A DNA stretch of 64,000 nucleotides from CAYPJE01 sp964410945. GTDB taxonomy: Bacteria; Fidelibacterota; Marinisomatia; Marinisomatales; TCS56. Position 1 is the first letter of the stretch, and every line of letters begins with the position of its first letter. The stretch covers positions 148,907 to 212,906 of the forward strand of contig CAYPJE010000001.1 in NCBI GenBank assembly GCA_964410945.1, read 5' to 3'. Both the position numbers and the translations under genes were made by a program. This document shows, piece after piece, positions 7,845-17,884 of the stretch. Below the pieces are notes generated by a model that made no database searches, was not told the origin of the DNA, and saw only the letters and a list, made by a program, of their open reading frames with translations.

Positions 7845-10724
7845 ATGCATAAAACCCACATTATCAAATTCAAGCGTCAACTGGCGGGCCGTAACATGGG
7901 TGTGTTTTTTGGTCTGACGCTGGTGTTTTCTTTAGCCTGTTTCGGCTGGGCCGAGCCCAAAACGGTTAGTTTTGTAGATGGCACTTTCGATCTGGATCAG
8001 GATGGATTAAGCGAACTTTTAATGATTACCCACAACGATGAAGATGGTTCTGTCCTGGAATTTGTGGAAATTGATAAAGCTCGAGAACACCAGATGGTCT
8101 GGTCTTTTGCCCCCGGTATGGACGCCAAGGCCGTTTTCACAGATGTTAAGCTGCTGGATCTGGATACCGATGGGATGCCGGAGCTGGTAGCCACCCTGCA
8201 GCACTCCTTCAATGGCAGTGAGTTCAATCAGCCCTGGTTATTTATTTTCCGCTGGACCGGTGAAACATTCACGGCTGTGCCGTCTGTGATCGAAGATCCG
8301 CGCCTGGACGGAAAATTTGTTCGTCCGGGTAACTTAAGTTTCTGGAAACCAATTACCGATAAACCGGGCTGGATAACTGTTTCCATGGGCAGCCCCCTGC
8401 GTTCTATTTTGTTACTTGAGCTGGATACAAATGTTTTTCCCTGGAAATTGACGGGACGCGAATTACTGCAGCCGATATTGTTTAAAAATGGTTATGGCCG
8501 CGTTTACACTATCGCCTTCACCAGCAACCAGCAGGAATTATTGGCTCTGGTCAGCCCGGAAGGTCAAAAATTAAATGCGGTGATTTATGATTTCGACAAA
8601 GTGCCCACCGAAGTCGCCTCCGCTGTCATTACCGGCGCTGAAATCATGCAGATTTTGGCTCCCGACCTGCAGACCATTGACTTGAATGTGGATGGTAACG
8701 AAGAAATACTGCTGCCCTTCTCCAATGGAATTGTAAAACAACTGGTTTATGAAGCTGATGAGATTACTCTCGAAGCAGTAAATATGGCGGGCGATGAATT
8801 ATTTGTATTACCGGACCCAGCTACCAGTGAGGATATTAACAACCTGGTAGTAACCCGCGTCGAGCAGGGATTATATAGCACGGTCGTGGCTGAATCCGCT
8901 CCACCGGGTGTCGCTGATGTGATCGTTGAACCGGAACCGGTATTTGAACTGCCGCGCCTTCCCGAAGGTGTGTTTCCCATCGATACGGTTGTGCTTGGCG
9001 GAATGTATTCGAGCCCTGCCATTATCGATGAGCCCAGTGAGTTTTACAGCTTTCAGTGGCTGGAAGAACCACCGGAGGGCTGCTCCTTTAATCCTGAAAA
9101 TTTTCAGATTGAGTGGGAGCCGGCGATAGAACAGTTGGGCGGCCATGTTCTGGCCTATAAACTGGAGTTTCGTTTAGGTGAAAAAGTAATTATGGTAGCT
9201 GAGAATGGTGGTTTTCGTCACCAGACTATCCCGGTATTGTCAGAGGAATTGGTGGAATACGGTCTCTGGGTTGCTGATTCGACCACCCTGGAAAGCGACG
9301 ATATTTATTTTGATGACGATGATGGTATTCAATTTTACAGCGTCGCAGCCCTGATACCGGAGAAGCGCGATGATAACAGGTTCGTTTTCAGGGGTGTACC
9401 ACCCTTTGGTTTGGCCACCATGGAATTTGACCATGATACAATGATCCCCAGCCTGATGCATAGCATCAGCGCCAATTTGTCTCATATAACGACCGATAAA
9501 AAAATTGAATTCTCCTATTCTTCAGCCACACCGATACCACAGGATATTACCACATTTCAGGTGACTCACGACATTGATAATAAATTGATGACCCTGGCCT
9601 TCAAGCCTGGAATCGAGGATATTCATCAATCCCTGCATCCGGAAGACCTGTTCTCTGAATTATACCAGTTTCCGGAGTATTTTTTCTCCGGATTCCCGGA
9701 AGGTACGGGGATCGATCTACTGGGTGATAAACTGCAATTTACTATCGCCGATGATGTCTTGCGGGATGATGCCCAATTATCATTTGTTGGTATTACCAGC
9801 CCCACATCACCGGCCCATCTGTTGACTATGTATTTTAACCAGGGTGAATTACAGGCCGTGCGTGGTGAAATAAAAATTCAGCCGACCGGTGGTAAAAAAG
9901 TTATTACAGAATTTGACTTTGCCGGTAACTTCAATCCCATTCGTATCTCGGCCCAGCTTCGTCTGCCGGGGACACTGGCGATACCAAGCGGTGGCCCGGA
10001 AATAGTAGAACCGGTAGAGTTGGCGTTTGAACCACCTCCACCACGGCAAGCCAACCGGCGGACCGTGGATGAACAGGAAATTGGCACAACCGATCATTCA
10101 CTGGGATTTGCACCGGGGCAATATGTTAAAATATACAATGATCAGCATTTTGATTTAAGCCATGGGAATATGACCCTGGAGGGTTATATCAGAGTTGGAT
10201 CGGAAATGAATTCAGAAGTAATAATTTCCAAAGAAGGCGATTTTAACCTCCAGCTGTCAGAACAGGGTGAATTGCAGTTCTGGACCGGACGAACTGATAG
10301 CACCGGTGTCTTGCTAACCGGTTTTTCTCCGTTACCAGTGGATGAATGGGTGCATTTTGCTGCCGTTCAGGATTCCAATGGAATGCGCCTTTACCAGGCT
10401 GGTACGCTGATCGCTGAAAACAACCAGGCCGGTCCGATTTATTATTCTACCTCCAGTATTGTCATGGGCAGCCGCGAATTTTTCACGGGCGGGTTAAATG
10501 AGATCAGATTATCTGACACGGCCCGTTATTTGAACAAATTTGATCCCGAAGAACGATTTTTAACTGATGATAACACCATCGGGCTTTGGCATTGTGATCG
10601 CGGTACCGGGCTGATGTTGTTTGATGCCAGCGGGTATGATATTACCGGTGAGCTGTTTGGTGTGCAATGGAACCTGCTTGAGGAAGCTACAACAGAGAGC
10701 GAAATTGAGGAACAACCGGAATAA
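7845..10724 (+). CDS. Large secreted protein: FG-GAP-like repeats, Ig-like module, C-terminal LamG domain
   Basis: Predicted exported protein of about 959 residues; no enzyme motif is seen. After a signal peptide (hydrophobic GVFFGLTLVFSLACFGWA) come FG-GAP/VCBS-like repeats with calcium-loop motifs (DLDQDGLSE, DLDTDGMPE, DLNVDGNEE) over about 35-300. An Ig-like module (about 360-460; EFYSFQWLEEPPEGC) is also present in the next gene. A middle region of no known type follows. A LamG/concanavalin-like domain (about 745-935) comes next, with MTLEGYIRVG and WVHFAAVQD. Start choice is uncertain: a TTG at 7827, ATG 7845 and ATG 7896 all keep the signal peptide, and none has a good ribosome site. 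It probably sits at the cell surface or in the periplasm and is co-transcribed with 10749-14444. Confidence 0.75.
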   Translation: MHKTHIIKFKRQLAGRNMGVFFGLTLVFSLACFGWAEPKTVSFVDGTFDLDQDGLSELLMITHNDEDGSVLEFVEIDKAREHQMVWSFAPGMDAKAVFTDVKLLDLDTDGMPELVATLQHSFNGSEFNQPWLFIFRWTGETFTAVPSVIEDPRLDGKFVRPGNLSFWKPITDKPGWITVSMGSPLRSILLLELDTNVFPWKLTGRELLQPILFKNGYGRVYTIAFTSNQQELLALVSPEGQKLNAVIYDFDKVPTEVASAVITGAEIMQILAPDLQTIDLNVDGNEEILLPFSNGIVKQLVYEADEITLEAVNMAGDELFVLPDPATSEDINNLVVTRVEQGLYSTVVAESAPPGVADVIVEPEPVFELPRLPEGVFPIDTVVLGGMYSSPAIIDEPSEFYSFQWLEEPPEGCSFNPENFQIEWEPAIEQLGGHVLAYKLEFRLGEKVIMVAENGGFRHQTIPVLSEELVEYGLWVADSTTLESDDIYFDDDDGIQFYSVAALIPEKRDDNRFVFRGVPPFGLATMEFDHDTMIPSLMHSISANLSHITTDKKIEFSYSSATPIPQDITTFQVTHDIDNKLMTLAFKPGIEDIHQSLHPEDLFSELYQFPEYFFSGFPEGTGIDLLGDKLQFTIADDVLRDDAQLSFVGITSPTSPAHLLTMYFNQGELQAVRGEIKIQPTGGKKVITEFDFAGNFNPIRISAQLRLPGTLAIPSGGPEIVEPVELAFEPPPPRQANRRTVDEQEIGTTDHSLGFAPGQYVKIYNDQHFDLSHGNMTLEGYIRVGSEMNSEVIISKEGDFNLQLSEQGELQFWTGRTDSTGVLLTGFSPLPVDEWVHFAAVQDSNGMRLYQAGTLIAENNQAGPIYYSTSSIVMGSREFFTGGLNEIRLSDTARYLNKFDPEERFLTDDNTIGLWHCDRGTGLMLFDASGYDITGELFGVQWNLLEEATTESEIEEQPE

Positions 10725-10748
10725 TCAGAGTTCAGAGTATAAGTTAAA

Positions 10749-13700
10749 ATGAGAATTATACTGTTACGTCTGCTTATAGCGTTTGCCGCCCCGGGGATCG
10801 TTTTACTGTCCGCCGAAGAATTACCCTGGCAAACAAATCGTGTGGTTGATCTGTTTGGCGTCTACGATATCAACAATAATTCCCAGGCCGAATATTTTAC
10901 TGTTCTTGAAAATGATCTTTCATTTACATCTTCCCTGGCAATCCAGCATGTCGAAATTGATACCGATGGATTCCAGACGGTATTGTGGGATATGTCTTTT
11001 CCGTCCGGCATACCTGCTGATTTCGTTGGCCTGGAACGGGTTGATTTCCAGGGTGATGGTGATAATGAACTGGTAATTCTTGCCAATGTGGCTGATCCTA
11101 ATACCAGCCAGCGGCGCCCGGTTATCTATGTCTATGCGCTGGCAGATAACACTTATGGCGATGAACCGGTAATCGTTTTTGATTTGTCTGCTGAATGGGG
11201 GTATTTGCGCTGCAACAATATTCAGCCTTTTGACCGGGACGGCGACCAGAAAGAAGAATTGATAGTATCCCTTGGCAGCCCCCGGCGCAGCTTGGCTATT
11301 ATCGACTATACTGATGATGGGAGCCTGGAGGTTATTGAAGAGCTGGCACCCCCCAGCCTGCAATCAGGTTCCGGTTTCATTTATTCGGCCGTTGTTGACT
11401 ATGACCGCAACGGATATGATGATATTGTCGCTTTCTCACCAGAGGGAAATGTAATTAAAACATTGCCTTTATATAATAGTGCCGGGCAGCTGAACGCTGG
11501 CGAGGTAGAGGAATTCGTCATTCCCGGGATCAGTGGCCTGCTGAACCATGCTATCCAAATCAGTGATTGGGACTCCGATGGTTTCAGGGATGTTTTACTG
11601 GCCTTTCGATCCGGACATTTACTGGCCCTGACAATGACTCCGCTGGGAATTCCAGTAGAAATGCTGGGTGTTGAAGCGGGACCCTTATCCGATCTGAATG
11701 TGGCTGACTTTACCCAGGATGATATACCCGATCTATTGCTGGTTTCCGGTGAAATGAATATGCTTACGGTGGTTTCGGGCAGCGATGAGCTGGTGGAGTA
11801 TTTTACAATAGAAAGCGAGAATGAAGCCCAGATTTTTAATACTCTGCCGATCCTCTCACAGGGATTATATACCGGTACCATAATCGCCGCCAGTTGGGAT
11901 GGTGCGGTATCTGATATTTTTATAAGTGATTTAGGTGCCGGTCCCATTGCAAAGATACAACCCACAACCAAGCAGGAGATTCCTTCATCAGTTCCCGCTG
12001 CCGATTTCGATATGATATCGGCCTTTCCGGAGATTGTCGCCCCGGAAGTGTCTGAACCGGATCTTCCGGCGCCTGAGATTCCAACCGGCGCAATACTGCC
12101 GGAAGGGGTGTTGCCACGCCATATTTTGACGGCCAGTCAATCATTCGCCTATACTATCCCGGAAACTGATATGCGGCAGTTTTACAGTTTTCGCTGGCTA
12201 TCACCACCACCGAAAGGAATGTTTTTCCATTATGAGGGCCGTTCGATTCGCTGGATTCCCGGACCGAATCAACTGGGCGCTTACAAACTGGCCTATCAGG
12301 TGGAGATGAAAATAGGGGAATCGGTTGACCTCGACAGCCTGGAACCGGATTCACTGGTTACCTACCAGGTCGTACCGGAGCTGGAAAGCTATGATGAACG
12401 CTTGTGGATATATGTAAATGATCCTCCGCAGATCATTACCGAACCAGGGGAACTGGAATTTGTAACCAACCAGTTTTTCGAATATGCACCGGAAGTATAT
12501 GACCGGAATACAGATTCCCAGATCCAGTTTTCACTGGAGTCGGCACCCCAGGGAATGTTAATTGATGAAAACGGAAAAATCACCTGGCAGACCGATTCAA
12601 CCAGCACCTCCGCCTACCCGGTGCGTCTGGTGGCCAGCGACGGTTTCGATCGTACCAGTCAGGAGTTCACCCTTTTTCCCCATGCTGGTGTGACTATCAT
12701 TTCAGAGGCCGATTCACTGGCTGCGGTAAACATTGAATACACCTATCAGGTTTCCGCCCGCAAGCCCGATATTGCCGTTCCATTGAAATTTGACTTACCA
12801 AAGTCTCCGCTGGGAATGAATATCAGCAGTTCCGGGCTGATTACCTGGACCCCGACCCCCAATCAGATTGATTTCAATGATTTCACCATTGTTGTAATGC
12901 ATGGAGTTGCCAGCGATACACAGGACGTCAGCGTGTTTGTTAATCATCCACCGATTGTGGAAGCTGCTCCGGCGGCAATGAATATGATCAGGCTGGGTGA
13001 AACATATGATTTCCAGATTCAGGTCAGTGATCCGAATAAATCGGATAATCTCCAATATACGGCCCTGATAATGCCGTCCGGGATGCGCATGGACCCCTTT
13101 AACGGGCGCTTGCTGTGGGAACCTTCTGAGGATAATGTGGATTTTTCCCAGCTTCTGGTGGCGATCAGCGATGGTCGTGAAACGCGGATGGTTGAGAGTG
13201 AATTTTTTGTTAATGCGCCAGTTTCGATTGTATCCGTACCTCCGACAAAGGCCGAAGTCGGTGTACCTTTTAACTATCAGATTAACACCAGCGATCTTAA
13301 CCGGGGTAGCCTCCTGACATTCGATGAAATATGTGCGGTCGAGGACATAAATAATGTACGGATATACTCGGTAAATCTGTCTGACGATCTATATAAAACT
13401 AATATCCAGCGTTATCTTGGCGAATGGGAAAGCCGTGAAGCCGTTTACCTGGATGAGGTGGTTCGCCGTGCCGATGGCTCGGTATCACGACTGGATTTAA
13501 AACGTTATATCCATTCTGTATTCTATGAAAACGACCGGTTGATAGTAATCCTGCTTACCATTGATCAGCGCACGGTTTCGATCAAGGATGTGTTGTGGGA
13601 ATTCTTTCAGGGTAATGAAGGTACCCCACCGCGGGTTGCAGTTGAGAGAGTGCCGACAGTCAGATATACACTGCAGGAATTTCCCGATGGAATGTCGATC

Positions 13701-14444
13701 GATGAATTAACCGGTAAAATTACCTGGACACCACAGAACGACCAGGCCGATACATTTCCGGTTGAATTAACCGTTTCTGACGGCTATCTCTACGATGAGC
13801 AGTCATTTGAAATATATGTCAACCATCCCCCGGCAATCGTTTCCAAGCCTGAACGGAATGCCATGGCCGGCGAGCTGTATAAATACCAGATCATTACCGA
13901 GGATCGAAATCAGACCGCCGAATTGCGCTATTCCCTGGAAAAGGGTCCGCGCGGTATGCAGATCAGTCGCCGTGGTAAGGTGGTCTGGACACCTCAACCA
14001 TCGCAGATCAATCACCATAATTTTACAGTAAAGGTCTCCGATGGTTACCGTGAAGACGTTCAGACCAACCAGGTCTATGTAAATATTAAACCCAGCATTC
14101 TGTCAACACCCAAGCCGGTGGCTCTCACCGGTTATGAATACCGCTACAAACTGGTGGTCGAAGATTTGAACAAGGATCGGATATCTTTCCGGCCTCTGAA
14201 AATACCGAAATATGCTCAGTTCAATCCCCGGACCGGGTTGTTGACCTGGAAACCGAAAAGCGTCCAGAAAGGCATCAATGATGTAATTATAATGGCCGTT
14301 GATGAGCGCGGTGCCACGACCTCACACGAATTCCAGATTCATGTTTTTGAGGATCCCAGCCACCGCCAGATGATGAGTACCGGCTGGCCGCTGCTATTGA
14401 CCTTTGTCGGGGTTATGTTCGCCTGGGGCGTAGCCCAGTTCTGA
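10749..14444 (+). CDS. Giant secreted/anchored protein: FG-GAP-like repeats, six Ig-like (He_PIG/cadherin-like) domains, C-terminal anchor
   Basis: 1231 residues. A signal peptide is followed by FG-GAP-like repeats (about 30-330; DINNNSQAEYF, DRDGDQKEELIV, DYDRNGYDDIV). Next is a module shared with the upstream gene (about 455-540; FYSFRWLSPPPKG). Then come six repeats of putative Ig/cadherin-like type, each with the pattern PPxI...Y.......P.GM....G.I.W.P......F.V..SDG (about 555-1195). The fourth repeat is interrupted by about 110 residues of unrelated sequence. The protein ends with one hydrophobic helix (WPLLLTFVGVMFAWGV) and almost no tail, suggesting membrane anchoring. It starts 24 bases after its paralogue. 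Its stop codon abuts the lpxK stop with no gap. Likely an adhesion or scaffold protein; this is inference. Confidence 0.78.
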   Translation: MRIILLRLLIAFAAPGIVLLSAEELPWQTNRVVDLFGVYDINNNSQAEYFTVLENDLSFTSSLAIQHVEIDTDGFQTVLWDMSFPSGIPADFVGLERVDFQGDGDNELVILANVADPNTSQRRPVIYVYALADNTYGDEPVIVFDLSAEWGYLRCNNIQPFDRDGDQKEELIVSLGSPRRSLAIIDYTDDGSLEVIEELAPPSLQSGSGFIYSAVVDYDRNGYDDIVAFSPEGNVIKTLPLYNSAGQLNAGEVEEFVIPGISGLLNHAIQISDWDSDGFRDVLLAFRSGHLLALTMTPLGIPVEMLGVEAGPLSDLNVADFTQDDIPDLLLVSGEMNMLTVVSGSDELVEYFTIESENEAQIFNTLPILSQGLYTGTIIAASWDGAVSDIFISDLGAGPIAKIQPTTKQEIPSSVPAADFDMISAFPEIVAPEVSEPDLPAPEIPTGAILPEGVLPRHILTASQSFAYTIPETDMRQFYSFRWLSPPPKGMFFHYEGRSIRWIPGPNQLGAYKLAYQVEMKIGESVDLDSLEPDSLVTYQVVPELESYDERLWIYVNDPPQIITEPGELEFVTNQFFEYAPEVYDRNTDSQIQFSLESAPQGMLIDENGKITWQTDSTSTSAYPVRLVASDGFDRTSQEFTLFPHAGVTIISEADSLAAVNIEYTYQVSARKPDIAVPLKFDLPKSPLGMNISSSGLITWTPTPNQIDFNDFTIVVMHGVASDTQDVSVFVNHPPIVEAAPAAMNMIRLGETYDFQIQVSDPNKSDNLQYTALIMPSGMRMDPFNGRLLWEPSEDNVDFSQLLVAISDGRETRMVESEFFVNAPVSIVSVPPTKAEVGVPFNYQINTSDLNRGSLLTFDEICAVEDINNVRIYSVNLSDDLYKTNIQRYLGEWESREAVYLDEVVRRADGSVSRLDLKRYIHSVFYENDRLIVILLTIDQRTVSIKDVLWEFFQGNEGTPPRVAVERVPTVRYTLQEFPDGMSIDELTGKITWTPQNDQADTFPVELTVSDGYLYDEQSFEIYVNHPPAIVSKPERNAMAGELYKYQIITEDRNQTAELRYSLEKGPRGMQISRRGKVVWTPQPSQINHHNFTVKVSDGYREDVQTNQVYVNIKPSILSTPKPVALTGYEYRYKLVVEDLNKDRISFRPLKIPKYAQFNPRTGLLTWKPKSVQKGINDVIIMAVDERGATTSHEFQIHVFEDPSHRQMMSTGWPLLLTFVGVMFAWGVAQF

Positions 14445-15509
14445 TTATTTATTAATCTGATTTACCAGCCTGAGCAGGGCCGCCTCACCACCGGCACTGG
14501 GTGAGAATGCGATTCGCAGGGCGTACAGTTCCACCGGCAGTTGATCCTTGGTGCCAATCAGTTTTACTAAATCCTTTTCAGTGGTTACTATACAATCACA
14601 CCCATTTTTCCTTACCGCCTGATTGATCCGTTTATAATCTTTAACTGAATAGGAGTGGTGGTCCGCGAAACGAAGATGATGGCAAAAATCGATACCGGCC
14701 GATTTCAGGGTTCGCTCAAAACCATCAGGATCACCCACAGCCGATAGGGCCAATACTGTCTTTTGAGCCAGGCTCTCGCTGGTAATAATATTATCACGGC
14801 TGGCCAGCTCAGGATCAATACTGAGCATACTGAGATAGTTTTTTACCGGCAGGCGGTTGATTTTGCTTTTAAGGCTGGTTGGTGGTTTTGCCAGGTTGGT
14901 TTTGGTCCAGAAGATCAAATCAGCCCGCCGCAAATGAAACAAAGGTTCGCGGAGACGGCCGTAGGGAAACAGTTTGGTATCACGCACACTTTCCTGGGCA
15001 TTGATTAAAACAACATCGATATCGCGCTCCAGTTGTCGATGCTGGAAGGCATCGTCAAGGATGATGATATCAGGATTATATCTTTGCACCAGACTGACAC
15101 CACCCCGATAACGGTTTTCATCAACCATAATCGGAATACCTGATAACTGCAGAGCCATCAGGTAGGGCTCATCGCCTACGGTGTTCCAGTCACTGGGGCA
15201 GGATTGACCATCACTGACTAAAACAGTACCAGACGTTGTGCGCTGGTACCCCCGGCTGAGCACCGCAACCCGGAAGCCATTGGTTTGAAGAAGCCGGGCC
15301 AGATAGATAACGGCCGGTGTTTTGCCAGTGCCTCCCAATGATAAATTTCCGACACTGATTACGATACAGGGTAATCGGCGGGAAACGAAAAAACCTACCC
15401 GGTAGAAAAAATTTCTCCAGAATATTACGCCCCAGTACAGCAAGGCCAGGGGAAACAACAGGTATCGCAGCCAGAGATAACTGTACAGCTTAGTTGTTGC
15501 AGCGCGCAT
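14445..15509 (-). CDS. lpxK: Tetraacyldisaccharide 4'-kinase
   Basis: Adds the 4'-phosphate to the lipid A disaccharide at the inner face of the inner membrane, using ATP. The 354-residue length is typical. It has an N-terminal membrane-associated helix, a P-loop GGTGKTP (about 59-65) preceded by GNLSL, and the family's DDAFQHRQLERD. It is the last gene of the lipid A operon. Its first 20 bases overlap the end of the acyltransferase gene, so the two are translationally coupled. Confidence 0.95.
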   Translation of the reverse strand: MRAATTKLYSYLWLRYLLFPLALLYWGVIFWRNFFYRVGFFVSRRLPCIVISVGNLSLGGTGKTPAVIYLARLLQTNGFRVAVLSRGYQRTTSGTVLVSDGQSCPSDWNTVGDEPYLMALQLSGIPIMVDENRYRGGVSLVQRYNPDIIILDDAFQHRQLERDIDVVLINAQESVRDTKLFPYGRLREPLFHLRRADLIFWTKTNLAKPPTSLKSKINRLPVKNYLSMLSIDPELASRDNIITSESLAQKTVLALSAVGDPDGFERTLKSAGIDFCHHLRFADHHSYSVKDYKRINQAVRKNGCDCIVTTEKDLVKLIGTKDQLPVELYALRIAFSPSAGGEAALLRLVNQINK

Positions 15510-16152
15510 CGACCTCTTTTTCCAGTTTATTCAGTGTGTTAGTAATCTGGGTGGCGCAATCCTCGTAAGGCATATCACGGGTGAATTCAATTGGTTTACC
15601 GAATATTATTTCCGTCCGGGCGAAGGCTTTGGCTACAATAAAGGTATCCCAATTGGTAAAACCACGAAAACGGGTGGAGTGGCTGGCGACAGGGATAATG
15701 ACTGCTCCGGTGGATTGGGCGGCACGGATTACACCCGGCTTGGGTATTTTAACCGGTCCTTTGGGGCCGTCTGGTGTAATAAACAATAATGTACCGGAGT
15801 TTTTCAGGGTTTTCAGTATCTCCTGGTAGGCTTCGTGTCCACGCTCTGAGCTTGATCCCCTGACAAAACGCCAGCCGATCTTGCGGCCGATCCGTGAAAT
15901 AATTTCAGCATCGCGGTGGGTGCCGGCCAGGGCGTAGTAGCCATTACCGGCCAGATACATAAAGGGGGCCAGCAACCGGCCATGCCAGACCGCCAGGATG
16001 ACTGACTTACCCTCAGCCAGGACAGATTTATAATTATCTGTGCCCTCAACCCGGTAGCGATTGGTAAAATAGATAAAACGGATCGCCAGTCCCCCCAGGA
16101 TGGTACTGAGCTTCATTCCCGGTTTAAACTTAAATTTCCTCTTTTTTTTCAT
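15490..16152 (-). CDS. DUF374-type lysophospholipid acyltransferase-like protein
   Basis: Predicted acyltransferase adding an acyl chain to a lipid A or phospholipid precursor. 220 residues; the LPLAT-type acceptor motif appears as GTHRDAEIISR and the later FITPDGPKGP is characteristic of DUF374. In FCB bacteria DUF374 genes often lie between lpxB and lpxK, as here, so a role in late lipid A acylation is likely in place of LpxL/LpxM. It overlaps lpxB by four bases and lpxK by 20. The exact substrate is unknown. Confidence 0.85.
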   Translation of the reverse strand: MKKKRKFKFKPGMKLSTILGGLAIRFIYFTNRYRVEGTDNYKSVLAEGKSVILAVWHGRLLAPFMYLAGNGYYALAGTHRDAEIISRIGRKIGWRFVRGSSSERGHEAYQEILKTLKNSGTLLFITPDGPKGPVKIPKPGVIRAAQSTGAVIIPVASHSTRFRGFTNWDTFIVAKAFARTEIIFGKPIEFTRDMPYEDCATQITNTLNKLEKEVDARCNN

Positions 16153-17282
16153 TTAGCGGTCCGTTTTAAGATCTCCCCGGCCGCCCGGTCATAAGCACCC
16201 GGCTTGCCGAGGGCCAATCTGACGTGTCTGTAATTTTCCAGCATTTTTTCACGTTCGTTCCCATCGGCCATTATTACTTCCAGGGCGGAAGTCAGCCTTT
16301 CGATAGTCATGTCATTTTGAAGCAGCTCGGACACAACCGGCTGATCGGCAATCAAATTCACCATTGAAACATATTTCAGCTTAACCAGGCGACGGGCCAG
16401 CCAGTAACTGGGTGACGATAACCGATAAGCAACAACGGCTGGTATATTATAAACGGCTGCCTCAAGGGTGGCGGTTCCGGAGGCGATCAGGGCGGTGTGC
16501 CCGTAGCGCAGTGCCAGCTGTGGTTCATCGCTTTCAAACAGAACTTCCGGTGGCCGGGGATCGATGACCACACCTGGAGCGTGTCCAACAATAATTTTCA
16601 GGTTGGGAAATTTCGCATTCAACAAGCGGGCTGTGCCGAGAAAACTGGTCCAGTGACGATCTATTTCCTGCTGGCGGCTGCCGGGAAATAAAACCAGCAG
16701 TTTATCGTCCGCCTTAATTCCATGTTTATCGAAAAATTCTTCCCTGGATAGAGATGCAGAAACAGGATCGGCAAAGGGATGCCCGAAAAACCCGGTTTCT
16801 ACTCCACGGTTATCAAACCAGTCCTTTTCAAATGGAAAAATTGACAGCGCCTGATCAATGTGGCGCTGAATGGTTTTGATCCTGTTTTCTTTCCAGGCCC
16901 AGACCTGCGGCAAAATGAAATAGGTTATTGGTATCCCTGCTGATTTCAGGCGGCGGGCCAGTCGTAAATTAAAGCCGGGATAATCAATCAGAATGATACG
17001 CAGCGGTTGCAGCGTCCTGATTCTGGCTACAGTATCCTTCATTACCCGGCGAAAATAAAACAAGTGCCGGATTACTTCCGAGAAACCCATTACAGCCAGG
17101 TTTTCGACTCGCTCAATGATTTCCACTCCGGCGGCTTCCATCTGCTTCCCGCCATGGCCGACGAAGCACAGATCAGGCTTCCGGGCTTTCAGGGCTTCCA
17201 CCAGCTTTGCACCGTGGAGATCACCGGATTCTTCACCGGCGATTATAAAGATGATCTGTTTTTCAGGGGATTCGGTCGCCAA
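16149..17282 (-). CDS. lpxB: Lipid-A-disaccharide synthase
   Basis: GT19 glycosyltransferase joining UDP-diacylglucosamine and lipid X. 377 residues, normal length. Diagnostic segments are IAGEESGDLHGAKLVEAL at the N terminus, GHGGKQMEAAG, IDYPGFNLRLA, LPQVWAWKENRIK and LLVLFPGSRQQEI. It sits third in the operon, 26 bases after the ICMT-like gene, and overlaps the acyltransferase start. Confidence 0.97.
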   Translation of the reverse strand: MATESPEKQIIFIIAGEESGDLHGAKLVEALKARKPDLCFVGHGGKQMEAAGVEIIERVENLAVMGFSEVIRHLFYFRRVMKDTVARIRTLQPLRIILIDYPGFNLRLARRLKSAGIPITYFILPQVWAWKENRIKTIQRHIDQALSIFPFEKDWFDNRGVETGFFGHPFADPVSASLSREEFFDKHGIKADDKLLVLFPGSRQQEIDRHWTSFLGTARLLNAKFPNLKIIVGHAPGVVIDPRPPEVLFESDEPQLALRYGHTALIASGTATLEAAVYNIPAVVAYRLSSPSYWLARRLVKLKYVSMVNLIADQPVVSELLQNDMTIERLTSALEVIMADGNEREKMLENYRHVRLALGKPGAYDRAAGEILKRTAK

Positions 17283-17308
17283 AATGTTATCTGGGTTACC
17301 TTATTCGA

Positions 17309-17884
17309 TCAGGATAATACAGACCGCAGAATAATGATTACCATTATTACGGCAATATTCTGCAAAGTTCGCTTCTCAATTTTCAGGGTGGCTTTAATTG
17401 TTTTTGGCTGGCGGTCATCATCGCCGGCCCAGGCTTTTAAACGAGGCAACAGGCGCGGGACGTTTATACAATAATTTTCATATTCCTTACCGAATTTAGT
17501 GCGCAGGGTTTCCTCTTCCAGGGAAACGATAAGGGAATACTGAATTACGAAAAATCCCCATGTTATTGCCATCATCAGCGGGACCGAGGGAGCACCGGCA
17601 AACAATACAATCCCTGTGTATAAAAACATATTCCCGATGTACAGGGGATTCCGTACACGGGCAAACGGGCCGGAGGTGCACAGGGCCGAAGCACCTACTT
17701 TCACTGTTCTGGTGGCACCGCCGGCATAGCGGTTGGCATGAATGCGGATCGATTCACCGAGTGTTATAAAGATTAGCCCGGTGATAATACCGGCCATTGT
17801 CGGGCGGGCGAAATAGATTACCATCAATACCAGCGGAATCGGGGTATAACTGCGATATTTGAAAAAGAATTGGCCCAGACTCAT
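17309..17884 (-). CDS. Isoprenylcysteine carboxyl methyltransferase-family membrane protein
   Basis: 191 residues with four or five membrane helices and the ICMT/PEMT-type C-terminal signature: RNPLYIGNMFLY (cofactor loop) followed by EEETLRTKFGKEYENYC. Family members methylate isoprenyl cysteines, phospholipids or other small targets with S-adenosylmethionine; the bacterial substrate is generally unknown. Its stop and start overlap its lipid A neighbours tightly (one shared base with 17884-18870), so it probably acts on a lipid or envelope precursor. That role is inferred from context only. Confidence 0.85.
   Translation of the reverse strand: MSLGQFFFKYRSYTPIPLVLMVIYFARPTMAGIITGLIFITLGESIRIHANRYAGGATRTVKVGASALCTSGPFARVRNPLYIGNMFLYTGIVLFAGAPSVPLMMAITWGFFVIQYSLIVSLEEETLRTKFGKEYENYCINVPRLLPRLKAWAGDDDRQPKTIKATLKIEKRTLQNIAVIMVIIILRSVLS

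Noticed and set aside
7797..7845. TTG at 7827 as the start of the first giant protein
   Set aside because: The nearest AGGGAG is about 20 bases ahead, and ATG 7845 or 7896 still gives the signal peptide; ATG 7845 was chosen with low certainty.
11399..11971. Open frame of 190 codons on the minus strand inside the giant Ig-like protein gene
   Set aside because: Shadow of the FG-GAP repeats; low-complexity Ser-rich translation.
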